The notes under the pieces are model-generated. The model was not told where the DNA came from, ran no database searches, and was given only the letters and a program-made list of their open reading frames with translations. A DNA stretch of 11,582 bases. Origin: Gemmatimonadota bacterium. Lineage in GTDB: Bacteria; Latescibacterota; UBA2968; UBA8231. Where the stretch lies: assembly GCA_028875335.1 (NCBI GenBank), contig JAPPEF010000278.1, positions 1 to 11,582 of the forward strand, written 5' to 3'. The position numbers and the translations under genes are program-made. Of this stretch, positions 1-7,061 are shown piece by piece (the first letter of the stretch is position 1; each line of letters starts with the position of its first letter).

Positions 1-2057
1 AGGGCGAGATCGTCGATATTCCACTCGCCGCGCTGGCCGAGGTGCGCACTGACGCACTCGTCGGCGGTGGCCAGTTGGAAATTGAGCGCGTGGATGCGCC
101 GACCTTGTCGCTGAGCTACACCAGCTCGGAGGCCGAAAAGATGTCCGAGGTGGCGCGAGGTTTGGAGCAGTTGCGTCAGGGCCAGCCGTTTGTCGTCAAT
201 GGGCACTTGGACCGGACCCGCTGCGAGCGCTGCGACCGACTCTTGCCAGAGAAAAACGGCATCTGTCCGGCGTGTATCAAAAAGCTGGCGACCCTCAAGC
301 GCATCGCCAGCTATCTCGGCCCGTACAAGCTCAAAGCAGGTGTCTTGGCCTTTGCCTCCATTGCTACCACGGCTGCGGAGCTGGCCCCACCGCTGATTAC
401 TAAGCGCATCGTCGATGAGGTGTTGGTCCCGGTGGAGGGTCAGGCCACGGGGTTTGACGAGCGCATCCATCTCTTGGGTCTGTTCGTCGTGGCCTTGATC
501 GGCGTCCGCTTCTCGGCGTGGGTGGCCGAATGGGCCCACGGCTGGATCGCGACTTGGCTCGGCGCGCAGCTCACCGCGGATATTCGCTCAAACCTCTATC
601 GCCGCTTGGAAATGCTGTCCTTGCAGTTTTACGACAAGCGCAAGGTCGGCTCCCTCATCTCGCGGGCTACCCGCGACGCCGGCATGTTGCAGGACTTCCT
701 CGTCGATGGCCTGCCCTATATCGTCATCAACGGCCTGATGGTTTTCGGCATCCTCGGGTTTTTGTTCTGGATGAGTTGGTCGTTGAGTCTGTACGTGTTA
801 ATACCCGTGCCGCTGATCATGCTGTGGGGAGTGGTCTTTTGGCGGCGGCTACGCGGATTTTTCGTCAAGTGGGGTCAGGTCTGGTCTGGCCTGACCGAGC
901 GCACGGTAGAGACGCTTTCCGGCATCCGCGTGGTCAAGGCGTTTGCTCAAGAGGGCCGGGAAATAGCGGCCTTTGCCAAGCCCAACGGCCGGCTGCGCGA
1001 AGTCGCCGAAAAGACTGCGGTAAATCGCGGTGTGTTTTTCGCTACCATCACGTTTTTGACGGGTTTGGGCGTTTTGGTAGTATGGCTGCTCGGCGGGCTG
1101 CAAGTCCTCGGCGGCAAGATGACCTTGGGCACGCTGTTGGCCTTTTACTCGTATATGTGGCTGTTTTACGGCCCCTTGGAGTGGTTTGGCCAAGTCAATT
1201 CTTGGATGTCGCGGGCCTTTGCCGGGGCCGAGCGCATCTTCGAGGTCATCGACACCCAGCCTGAAGCGTACGAGGACCCGACCGCAAAGCGGGTACCGCG
1301 GATGAATGGGGGCATTCGCTTCGAGGGCGTCACTTTTGGCTACGACAAGAGCAAGCCCGTGCTGAAGGATTTTGACTTGGACATCCAGCCGGGCGAAATG
1401 ATCGGCTTGGTGGGCAAGTCCGGGGTCGGCAAGACGACGACTGTCAACCTCATCGCCCGCTTCTACGACGTCGACTACGGGTCCATTGAGATTGATGGGA
1501 TCGACATCCGCAAAATCCACCTGCGCGATTTGCGCTCGCAGATTGGCATCGTGCTGCAGGAGCCAGTGCTCTTTTCCGGCACCATTGCCGAGAACATCGG
1601 CTACGGCCGTCCCGGCTCCTCCTTTGCGGACATTATGGCGGCCGCTCGCGCAGCCAACGCCCACAACTTCATTATGGCCAAGCCCGATGGTTATGAGACC
1701 CAAGTCGGGGAGAAGGGGGCCGGGCTTTCGGGCGGGGAACGCCAGCGCGTCTCCATTGCCCGCGCCATCCTCCACAATCCCCGCGTACTGATCCTCGACG
1801 AAGCCACTGCTTCGGTCGATGTAGAGACCGAGTTGCAGATTCAGGAGGCGATTCAGCGGCTCGTCGAGGGCCGCACCACCGTGGCCATTGCCCACCGGCT
1901 TTCGACGTTGCGCAACGCCGACCGGCTGATGGTCCTCGACGACGGTCGCATCGTCGAGTCGGGGACGCACGCGGAGCTTATGGCGAAGCAGGGGACCTTT
2001 TACGAGTTGGTCAATTTGCAAAGAGAAGTGGCCGAGATCATCGCCATTCGGGAATAG
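1..2057 (+). CDS. ABC exporter half-transporter with PH-like and zinc-ribbon N-terminus (5' partial)
   Basis: Type IV (exporter-fold) ABC half-transporter that should use ATP to move a substrate across the inner membrane. The frame is open to the left window edge (first full codon at 3). The GTG at 42 is probably an internal Val, because codons 3-41 already align with the downstream paralogue, so about 60 N-terminal residues are missing. Order seen: the end of a PH/GRAM-like domain, then a zinc ribbon with Cys codons at 222, 231, 264 and 273 (CxxC-x10-CxxC), a transmembrane domain at about 300-1240, and a nucleotide-binding domain with Walker A GKSGVGKT (1413-1436), Q-loop near 1557, canonical LSGGE signature (1725-1739), Walker B ILDEATASVD near 1790-1820 and an H-loop His near 1890. 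Every ATPase motif looks intact. It ends 3 nt before the paralogous exporter, so the two probably form a heterodimer. The substrate cannot be read from the sequence. Confidence 0.93.
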   Translation, partial: GEIVDIPLAALAEVRTDALVGGGQLEIERVDAPTLSLSYTSSEAEKMSEVARGLEQLRQGQPFVVNGHLDRTRCERCDRLLPEKNGICPACIKKLATLKRIASYLGPYKLKAGVLAFASIATTAAELAPPLITKRIVDEVLVPVEGQATGFDERIHLLGLFVVALIGVRFSAWVAEWAHGWIATWLGAQLTADIRSNLYRRLEMLSLQFYDKRKVGSLISRATRDAGMLQDFLVDGLPYIVINGLMVFGILGFLFWMSWSLSLYVLIPVPLIMLWGVVFWRRLRGFFVKWGQVWSGLTERTVETLSGIRVVKAFAQEGREIAAFAKPNGRLREVAEKTAVNRGVFFATITFLTGLGVLVVWLLGGLQVLGGKMTLGTLLAFYSYMWLFYGPLEWFGQVNSWMSRAFAGAERIFEVIDTQPEAYEDPTAKRVPRMNGGIRFEGVTFGYDKSKPVLKDFDLDIQPGEMIGLVGKSGVGKTTTVNLIARFYDVDYGSIEIDGIDIRKIHLRDLRSQIGIVLQEPVLFSGTIAENIGYGRPGSSFADIMAAARAANAHNFIMAKPDGYETQVGEKGAGLSGGERQRVSIARAILHNPRVLILDEATASVDVETELQIQEAIQRLVEGRTTVAIAHRLSTLRNADRLMVLDDGRIVESGTHAELMAKQGTFYELVNLQREVAEIIAIRE

Positions 2058-2060
2058 ACC

Positions 2061-4271
2061 ATGTCCTCCTTTTTGGAAAATCTGCCGCACGCGGTCGAAG
2101 CCAAAGTCGAATCGCGCAAGGGCCGCGAGGAAAAAGTCCTGATCCAGGTCGCCACGGATATGGCCGGCGAGGACCGCTTTGAGCAGCGCTGGTTAGTCGT
2201 AACGGCGAAGCGCTTGATGGTCCTCGATCCCAACGGCGCGAGCGGCGACGTGGAGTTTTCGCTGCAAGCGGTCAAATCCGCTCGCATTGAGGCGCTCGTC
2301 GGCGGTGGGCGCTTGGAATTGGAGCGCGAAGCGGGAGCACCAGCTCATCTGTATTACTCCAATTCGCTGGCGGCCAAATTCGCCGAGGTGGCCGAGGGCA
2401 TCGAACAGCTCAAAGAGGGCCAAGACCTCAACCTGCCCCACGAGCTGGACCGTACGCACTGCGAACAATGCGGGCGCCGCCTGCCCGAGATAGGCGGGAT
2501 ATGCCCGGTCTGCATTGCCAAATTCGACACCTTTAAGCGCCTGATCGGCTACATGCTGCCCTATCGGGTCCAGCTAGCCTTGTTGCTGGGTCTGACCGTG
2601 TTGTCCTCGCTGCTGGAGTTGGCTCCGCCCTATATCGTTAAGCATCTCATCGACGACGTGCTCGTCCCCGGCACGGAAGCCAATCTACTCTACTGGTTGG
2701 TCGGTGGTCTCTTTGTCATCGGCGTCGTCGAATGGTGCGTCGGCGTGGTGCGCCGCTGGCTCAACGTCCGGGTCGGTTTCCGCGCCATTGAGCACTTGCG
2801 CACGGATTTGTTCAAGGCACTCCAGTACCTGCCCCTGCGCTTCTACGACAAGCGCAAGGTCGGCGCTTTGATCTCCCGCATGAACAACGACTCGGAAATG
2901 GTCGAAGACTATCTGCTCTTTGACATGCCCTACATCGTTTCCAATGCTGCGATGATCGTCGGCATCTTGGGGCTGTTGTTCTACATGAACTGGGAGCTGA
3001 CCCTGTACGTGCTGGCCCCGGTGCCGCCGATTATTATTGGCTCAAGCCTGATCTGGAATCGCCTGCAGCGCTTCTGGGGCCGCTGGTCGGCGCGCTGGTC
3101 GCGGCTTACTACGCATCTCAACGAATCGATCTCCGGCATCCGCGTGGTCAAGGCTTTCGCGCAGGAGCACCGCGAGTCCGAGCGCTTTGACCAGCGCAAC
3201 CACGCCCTGCGCCAAATCAGCGTCAGCGCCGAGCGCTCGTGGTTGGTCTTCTTCATGGTGACCAACTTCTTTATGAGTTTTGGCGGATTCTTCGTGTGGT
3301 ATTTCGGCGGTCAGCAGATTGTTGGGGGGGACTTGTCGCTGGGGGAGCTGATGGCCTTTATCGCCTATCTGTGGATGCTCTACCACCCGCTCAAGTGGTT
3401 TGGCGATTTCTACAGCTTCATGGTGCGGGCCTTCGCCGGTGCCGAGCGCATCTTTGAAATCGTCGATGCGCCCTCTGAGCCTTTTGACCATCCCAACGCC
3501 CAGCGCGTCCCCGCGCTTGAGGGCCAAGTCGCCTTTGAGGGCGCGGCCTTTGGCTATGACCCGGGCAAGATCGTCCTGCGCGACCTCGACTTGGTGGTGC
3601 AGCCGGGCGAGATGATCGGCTTGGTGGGCAAATCCGGGACGGGTAAGAGCACGCTGATCAACCTAATCACGCGCTTTTACGATGTCTCGCACGGCCGTCT
3701 CGCCATCGATGGGGTCGATATCCGCCGCATCTCCCTGCGCGACCTGCGCTCGCAGATCGGCATGGTGGCCCAGCAGTCGTTTTTATTCAACGGCACGATT
3801 GCCGAAAACATTGCGTACGGCAAGCCCGGAGCCACGTTTGACGAGATTTTGCGCGCGGCCCGCGCGGCCAACGCCCACGAGTTCATCGTCAAAAAGCCGG
3901 ATGGCTATGACATGGTAGTAGGGGAGCAGGGCGACAAGCTCGCTGGCGGCGAAAAGCAGCGCATTTCCATTGCGCGGGCCATTCTCCACGACCCGAGGAT
4001 CCTGATCTTGGACGAGGCTACTTCGTCGCTCGACACGCCGACCGAGAAAAAGATCCAAGAGGCGATTCAGCGGCTGGTCAAAGGCCGCACGACCTTCGCC
4101 ATTGCTCATCGGCTTTCAACCTTGCGTAGCGCGGATCGCCTCGTGGTGCTCGACGCGGGCAAAATAGCCGAAGTTGGCACGCACGAAGAATTGATGGCGC
4201 GCGAGGGCATTTTCTACAATCTGGTAAAGACCCAACGCGAGACATCGGCAGTCATGGCCACTAGCGGCTAG
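2061..4271 (+). CDS. ABC exporter half-transporter with PH-like domain and zinc ribbon (full length)
   Basis: Complete 736-residue paralogue of the preceding gene. Residues 1-120 resemble a bacterial PH/GRAM-like domain (WLVVTAKRLMVL strand, then a VGGGRLELE strand and a YSNSLAAKFAEVAEGIEQL helix). Residues 134-151 form a CxxC-x10-CxxC zinc ribbon (C134, C137, C148, C151). The transmembrane domain spans about 160-460. The nucleotide-binding domain has Walker A G523-S530 (GKSGTGKS), signature L627-A-G-G-E631, Walker B with D651/E652 and H-loop H683. The signature is LAGGE, not LSGGE as in the partner. Usual ABC exporters begin near the first membrane helix, so the roughly 155-residue N-terminal extension is extra and probably cytosolic. 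The ATG is 3 nt after the upstream stop with only a weak Shine-Dalgarno (GGGAA), which suggests translational coupling. DUF1854 follows. An inward versus outward lipid or peptide substrate cannot be decided. Confidence 0.95.
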   Translation: MSSFLENLPHAVEAKVESRKGREEKVLIQVATDMAGEDRFEQRWLVVTAKRLMVLDPNGASGDVEFSLQAVKSARIEALVGGGRLELEREAGAPAHLYYSNSLAAKFAEVAEGIEQLKEGQDLNLPHELDRTHCEQCGRRLPEIGGICPVCIAKFDTFKRLIGYMLPYRVQLALLLGLTVLSSLLELAPPYIVKHLIDDVLVPGTEANLLYWLVGGLFVIGVVEWCVGVVRRWLNVRVGFRAIEHLRTDLFKALQYLPLRFYDKRKVGALISRMNNDSEMVEDYLLFDMPYIVSNAAMIVGILGLLFYMNWELTLYVLAPVPPIIIGSSLIWNRLQRFWGRWSARWSRLTTHLNESISGIRVVKAFAQEHRESERFDQRNHALRQISVSAERSWLVFFMVTNFFMSFGGFFVWYFGGQQIVGGDLSLGELMAFIAYLWMLYHPLKWFGDFYSFMVRAFAGAERIFEIVDAPSEPFDHPNAQRVPALEGQVAFEGAAFGYDPGKIVLRDLDLVVQPGEMIGLVGKSGTGKSTLINLITRFYDVSHGRLAIDGVDIRRISLRDLRSQIGMVAQQSFLFNGTIAENIAYGKPGATFDEILRAARAANAHEFIVKKPDGYDMVVGEQGDKLAGGEKQRISIARAILHDPRILILDEATSSLDTPTEKKIQEAIQRLVKGRTTFAIAHRLSTLRSADRLVVLDAGKIAEVGTHEELMAREGIFYNLVKTQRETSAVMATSG

Positions 4272-4273
4272 TG
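4259..4273 (+). repeat. Small hairpin over the ABC exporter stop codon
   Basis: CACTAG-CGG-CTAGTG is a perfect 6-bp inverted repeat with a 3-nt loop. It covers the TAG stop (4269-4271) and abuts the Shine-Dalgarno of the next gene at 4273. No T-tract follows, so it is not an intrinsic terminator. It might affect coupling to the DUF1854 gene or mRNA stability, but it could be chance. Confidence 0.4.
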
Positions 4274-4284
4274 AGGAAGACGCA

Positions 4285-4815
4285 ATGACAGATAACAAAA
4301 AACTAGCGATTACCCCGATTTCCGTGACGCACCCCGAGCACGTCGAAATTGACAAGCTGCGCCTCTTCCGCGAGCCGGCTTGGATCTTGCGCTTGACCAT
4401 CGACGGCGACCGCTCGTACCTGAAGGTGAAGGTAGTTCGCGCCGCGCCGCTGTCCCACCCGACCCGCTATATCTGCCTCCTCGACGCCAAAGACGAGGAG
4501 ATCTGCATGATCGACGATCTCAAACAGCTCGACTTAGAGGCGCGCGCCTTGATCGAGGAGGAGCTGGACCGCCGCTATTTGACGGCGGCGATTCAGCGGG
4601 TCAATGCGGTGCGCAACGAATACGGCACCTCTTATTGGGACGTGCAGACCGATCGCGGCCCGCGCGAGTTCGTCGTCCAGAACGTCTCGGAAAACGCCCA
4701 ATGGCTCGGCGACCACCGGCTGCTGATCACCGATGTCGATGGCAACCGCTTTGAAATTCCGCGCCTCGACGAACTGGATAAGAAGAGTTTGGCAGCAGTC
4801 GAGCAGGTCGTCTGA
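4285..4815 (+). CDS. DUF1854 family protein, companion of the ABC exporter
   Basis: A 176-residue soluble protein with no signal peptide or membrane helix. I recognise it as DUF1854 by the run from about residue 50 to 176: a conserved strand segment, then IDDLKQLDLEARALIEEELDRRYL, IQRVNAV, and the DVQTDRGPREFVVQ, RLLITDVDGNRFEI and LDELDKKS segments. The family has no established biochemical function. Its genes recur beside ABC exporters with extended N-termini, and NCBI protein families label some such pairs as cyanophycin-metabolism-associated. No cyanophycin gene lies in this window, so that link is only a lead. The ATG at 4285 has a good GAGGA Shine-Dalgarno at 4273-4277, spaced 7 nt and 13 nt after the exporter stop, so it is the third gene of the operon. 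It probably acts in the cytosol as an accessory or regulator of the exporter pair (inference). Confidence 0.85.
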   Translation: MTDNKKLAITPISVTHPEHVEIDKLRLFREPAWILRLTIDGDRSYLKVKVVRAAPLSHPTRYICLLDAKDEEICMIDDLKQLDLEARALIEEELDRRYLTAAIQRVNAVRNEYGTSYWDVQTDRGPREFVVQNVSENAQWLGDHRLLITDVDGNRFEIPRLDELDKKSLAAVEQVV

Positions 4816-4842
4816 CTAGCGTTCGCCGTTGCAGCCATGCCG

Positions 4843-4870
4843 ACCAGCCTCGCAAGGGGCTGGTTTTTTT
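4843..4870 (+). terminator. Rho-independent terminator of the exporter/DUF1854 operon
   Basis: ACCAGCCTC and GGGGCTGGT arms form a 9-bp stem (one T-G wobble) closed by a GCAA loop, a stabilising GNRA tetraloop, followed by seven Ts at 4864-4870. It starts 28 nt after the DUF1854 stop, so the three-gene operon ends here. Confidence 0.9.
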
Positions 4871-4928
4871 GCCCAGCACAAAACAAGCTGGCCTTGTCGC
4901 CAGCGGCCATCTTCTCCTATCTTCAGAG

Positions 4929-5064
4929 TGTTCAGCATTCCTTGCAGATCCCGCTTAGTCGGGTCATCTGCTGAATACAATAGCCGATACCCGGCGAAGG
5001 GTCGCTCCCTTCTGCCTTGGCAAATAGGTAGAAACATCGCTGCACTCTGCAGGAATGTTGAACA
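4929..5064. repeat. Imperfect 19-bp inverted repeat pair enclosing a nested hairpin
   Basis: The left arm 4929-4947 and right arm 5047-5064 are inverted copies matching at 17 of 19 aligned columns (one mismatch, one 1-nt gap), about 100 nt apart. Inside, GCAGAT-CCCG (4944-4953) pairs with CGGG-TC-ATCTGC (4960-4971), leaving a 2-nt bulge. TTCAGCA (4931-4937) can instead pair with TGCTGAA (4969-4975), which shares three bases with that stem, so the two pairings exclude each other. A MITE-like element or a switching RNA are both possible. Confidence 0.5.
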
Positions 5065-5122
5065 TGGCCCGGCCCCCGAGGGGGCCGCCTGTTCCCCTTC
5101 TCCGAAGGAGATGGGTCGTATT

Positions 5123-5138
5123 CACGCCTGAAGGCGTG
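5123..5138. repeat. Perfect 6-bp hairpin CACGCC-TGAA-GGCGTG
   Basis: The stem CACGCC/GGCGTG has a 4-nt loop. Hairpins of this form are typical of IS200/IS605 (tnpB) element ends, but no transposase or TnpB sequence is present. It is more safely described as one of several consecutive hairpins in this gap. Confidence 0.4.
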
Positions 5139-5179
5139 GTGCAAGCCAAGGCGACTTGCTCATTACCATCCCATCCGCT

Positions 5180-5205
5180 GTCTAAATCAGAAGTCCTTTT
5201 TAGAC
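5180..5205. repeat. 7-bp inverted repeat GTCTAAA/TTTAGAC
   Basis: The arms at 5180-5186 and 5199-5205 match perfectly over a 12-nt spacer, 62 nt upstream of the next start codon. The spacing fits an operator half-site pair or a weak hairpin. No regulator gene is adjacent to support an operator call. Confidence 0.35.
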
Positions 5206-5243
5206 CACTCTGTATGTGCGTCTTGCCCTGACTTTGCAAACTC

Positions 5244-5264
5244 ATCCTCTAACCGATTGAGGAT
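5244..5264 (+). promoter_or_regulatory. Hairpin covering the Shine-Dalgarno of the BtrH-like gene
   Basis: ATCCTC (5244-5249) pairs with GAGGAT (5259-5264). With one bulged T the stem continues through AA/TT to a CCGA loop. The right arm contains the GAGG ribosome binding site (5259-5262) of the GTG at 5268, so folding would hide it. Confidence 0.45.
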
Positions 5265-5267
5265 ACC

Positions 5268-6257
5268 GTGAAAAAGGTACGTCGCCCTGTCGATCTATAC
5301 CGAGTCGAAGGGCATCCCACGTTGTTTGCCTCTGGGGAGACTATTATGGCCGCGCTTCAATACTACAGTCCCCAACTGGCCGACGAGCGAGCGTACTACG
5401 GGGCCTTGATGGGCTGGTCGTTCTTTTTTGACGCCGAGGAGCGAATGCCGGTCGGCCTGCCCGCCGACGAGTTGCTCCACCGCAACTTGTACTATCTCTA
5501 CGGAATTGAGCGCCGCGAGGTGCGCCGCGACAATTTTGCCGATTTGTGGCAGGCGATTGAGGAGTCGATTGCCGCAGACCGAGTGCTGCTCGCTTGGGTG
5601 GATGCCCGCGATGTGAGCGATGCGGCCTTTCAATACAATCGCACACCCAGTGCCAGCGAAGCCATGCTTATCTACGGGTGCGATCAAGCGACGGATATGT
5701 TGACGATTCTGGTTAATCCGCAGGGCTTTGTGGGGCAGGTACCGCTCTCTTGTCTGCCCGAGATGTTGCCCGAACTGGTGGTGTACGACTACGCAGTGCC
5801 CGAAGGTCTCGACCCTTATCCGATTGAAAAAATGGAACAGGTACTCTTGGGGGATGTGCGGGAGATGCTCGCGGGCAACAAGGTTGGCCGGGTAGAGACG
5901 GGCCTGCCGGCCGCGCAGCGCTTTGTCGAGGAGATGGGGCGTCAGATTGAACAGGACGAAGAGAGTATGCGCGTTTGGATGCGGGAGGTGTTCTGTCAGA
6001 TGGCCCTACTCGGCCCGCAGCGCCAGCGGCTGGACGACAATTTGCGGCGGCTGGCGGCGGCAACCGGCTTGGGTGCTCTGTCGGCTGCGGCCGATACTTT
6101 CGGGGACATAGGTCGGCGTTGGGAGACGACGCGCGACTTGTTCTGCAAGGGAGCGTGCAATGATCCGGCGGCCATGCTGAAGCGCATCCGCGAGTGCGTC
6201 CAGGGTCTGCTGAGCCTAGAGGAGGCGCAGGCTCGGTTCTTGTTGCAGTGGTTGTAG
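5268..6257 (+). CDS. BtrH_N/DUF4872-like two-domain protein, probable non-catalytic C39-like fold
   Basis: A 329-residue protein with no signal peptide or membrane helix. Residues about 10-165 follow the BtrH N-terminal pattern (papain-like, peptidase C39-related): an N-terminal helix after HPTLF, a NLYYLYGIERREVR segment, an alpha segment DLWQAIEESIAADR, the strand VLLAWVDARD, then SASEAMLIYGCD and a VNPQGFVGQVPLSCL segment. Residues about 185-329 are helical and resemble DUF4872, including the GDIGRRWETTRDLF stretch. In BtrH, an acyltransferase of butirosin biosynthesis, a Cys near the first helix and a His in a GH-VVVGYD strand are expected. Here those places read ASGET (21-25) and SEAMLIYG (130-137), so both seem to be lost. 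A binding or pseudoenzyme role is therefore more likely than catalysis. The GTG start is chosen for its GAGG site 5 nt upstream. The assignment rests on pattern memory, not a search. Confidence 0.55.
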   Translation: MKKVRRPVDLYRVEGHPTLFASGETIMAALQYYSPQLADERAYYGALMGWSFFFDAEERMPVGLPADELLHRNLYYLYGIERREVRRDNFADLWQAIEESIAADRVLLAWVDARDVSDAAFQYNRTPSASEAMLIYGCDQATDMLTILVNPQGFVGQVPLSCLPEMLPELVVYDYAVPEGLDPYPIEKMEQVLLGDVREMLAGNKVGRVETGLPAAQRFVEEMGRQIEQDEESMRVWMREVFCQMALLGPQRQRLDDNLRRLAAATGLGALSAAADTFGDIGRRWETTRDLFCKGACNDPAAMLKRIRECVQGLLSLEEAQARFLLQWL

Positions 6258-6324
6258 TGGGTCTTGGTTTCTTTGTTTGGAACTGTGATAGGCAATCGTT
6301 AGTTTGCTTCTTATGGACGGAACA

Positions 6325-6342
6325 TTCGCCGCTAGCGGCGAA
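6325..6342. repeat. Perfect 18-bp palindrome
   Basis: TTCGCCGCT/AGCGGCGAA is fully self-complementary. It lies in the 113-bp gap between the BtrH-like and Yip1 genes, ending 28 nt before the Yip1 start. The next bases are AAA on the + strand, and no T-tract follows on either strand, so an intrinsic terminator is excluded. It may be an operator for a dimeric regulator, a 5' UTR hairpin, or a dispersed palindromic repeat. Confidence 0.6.
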
Positions 6343-6370
6343 AAACCTTCACCCCCACAAAGGAACCGCC

Positions 6371-7060
6371 ATGGAAGCCCCCCAAGCAGAAATGAGCGTC
6401 GTCGCCCGCATGTTGCGCGTCTTCTACGCTCCATCCGAGACCTTTGAGGCCGTAGCCGAGCAGCGCAGTGCCACCGACTGGCTGGTGCCGACTGTTATAG
6501 TCGCGGCGGTGATTTTCGTCTCCACGTATTTAACCTCGCCTATCTACGTGGCTGAGGCGATGGAGCAGATACGGGAACAGACGCCCACGGAACAGCCTAA
6601 TGTGGAGGGCACTGGAGACGCCATACGGATCAGCGGGCTGATTGCCGCGCCAGTTATGACGTTTGTCATGCTCTTTATTGGCGCTGCGATCTACCTCTTG
6701 GTAGGCAAATTACTCGGCGGCCTGCTCGGCTATAGCCAGTGCTTGGCCCTCGTCGCGTACACGTCGCTGATTTCCATTCTCCAGCATGTTGTCAAGACGC
6801 CGCTGGTCTTGGCCAATGAGACGATGGATGTGCAAATGGGTCTGGGGATGTTCCTCGCCGAGGAGGCCCGGCAAAGTTTCGGGGGCCACTTATTGTCCCT
6901 CATTGATCCTTTTGTCGTCTGGATGGTGGTCATCGCTGGCCTCGGGCTGTCTATCGTTGGGCAAATAGAGCGCAGCCGCGCCTATGCGGGCGTTGCGGCT
7001 ATCACGCTGATCTTTCTCTCCATCGGCGCGTTCTTCAGCACCCTCAGACCCGGAGGTTGA
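6371..7060 (+). CDS. Yip1-domain (YIP1 family) multi-pass membrane protein
   Basis: A 229-residue inner-membrane protein with about five predicted helices (37-54, 90-113, 122-145, 178-197, 205-223). The N-terminal RMLRVFYAPSETFEAVAEQRSATDWLVPTVIV motif (a short amphipathic start, then P-ETF, then the W-P entry into helix 1) is typical of bacterial Yip1-domain proteins, as is the GKLLGG-YSQCLALVAYTSLI helix pair. The family's bacterial function is unknown; eukaryotic members act in vesicle trafficking. The frame extends upstream of the ATG, but that part overlaps the previous gene. I chose ATG 6371 because AAAGGA at 6359-6364 is 6 nt upstream and the homologous N-terminus starts there. Only 1 nt separates its stop from the adaptor start, so it is probably co-transcribed with the efflux genes. 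Confidence 0.8.
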   Translation: MEAPQAEMSVVARMLRVFYAPSETFEAVAEQRSATDWLVPTVIVAAVIFVSTYLTSPIYVAEAMEQIREQTPTEQPNVEGTGDAIRISGLIAAPVMTFVMLFIGAAIYLLVGKLLGGLLGYSQCLALVAYTSLISILQHVVKTPLVLANETMDVQMGLGMFLAEEARQSFGGHLLSLIDPFVVWMVVIAGLGLSIVGQIERSRAYAGVAAITLIFLSIGAFFSTLRPGG

Positions 7061-7061
7061 G

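Larger units (their letters stand above)
4871..5267. other. Long intergenic region dense in inverted repeats, no credible gene
   Basis: About 400 bp without a convincing coding sequence. Short frames on both strands have no recognisable domain and overlap each other. By eye it holds an imperfect inverted pair 4929-4947/5047-5064, a stem at 4944-4971, GAAGGG/CCCTTC at about 4997-5013, CGGCCCC/GGGGCCG at 5070-5087, TCTCC/GGAGA at 5099-5111, CACGCC/GGCGTG at 5123-5138, GCAAG/CTTGC at 5141-5159, GTCTAAA/TTTAGAC at 5180-5205, and a hairpin over the next gene's ribosome binding site. It must contain the promoter for the next gene, but I see no convincing -35/-10 pair. It could be a structured leader or small RNA, or the remains of a small mobile element. 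Confidence 0.6.

Noticed and set aside
42..44. GTG at 42 as the start of the first ABC exporter
   Set aside because: The 13 codons upstream in the same frame align with the downstream paralogue, so this is an internal Val and the gene starts before the window.
849..2090. A 413-residue open frame on the - strand opposite the first ABC exporter
   Set aside because: It lies wholly opposite conserved exporter sequence, has no recognisable domain, and has a composition typical of the complement of a GC-rich gene.
4816..5037. A 73-residue - strand frame in the intergenic gap that reads smoothly in part
   Set aside because: It runs through the terminator hairpin, has no recognised family, and competes with two other frames over the same bases. 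A decayed coding remnant cannot be excluded.
4871..5267. CRISPR array, tRNA or tmRNA in the intergenic gap
   Set aside because: There are no regularly spaced direct repeats, no tRNA cloverleaf or GTTCRANNC T-loop, and no tmRNA ends. The repeats are inverted, not direct.
6264..6291. Possible sigma70 promoter TTGGTT-16 nt-TGATAG before the Yip1 gene
   Set aside because: The -10 match is poor and the host's promoter consensus is unknown, so I did not list it as a feature.
6194..6370. Upstream extension of the Yip1 gene in the same frame
   Set aside because: It overlaps the end of the BtrH-like gene, reads through the palindrome region, and has no family match; ATG 6371 has a good ribosome binding site.
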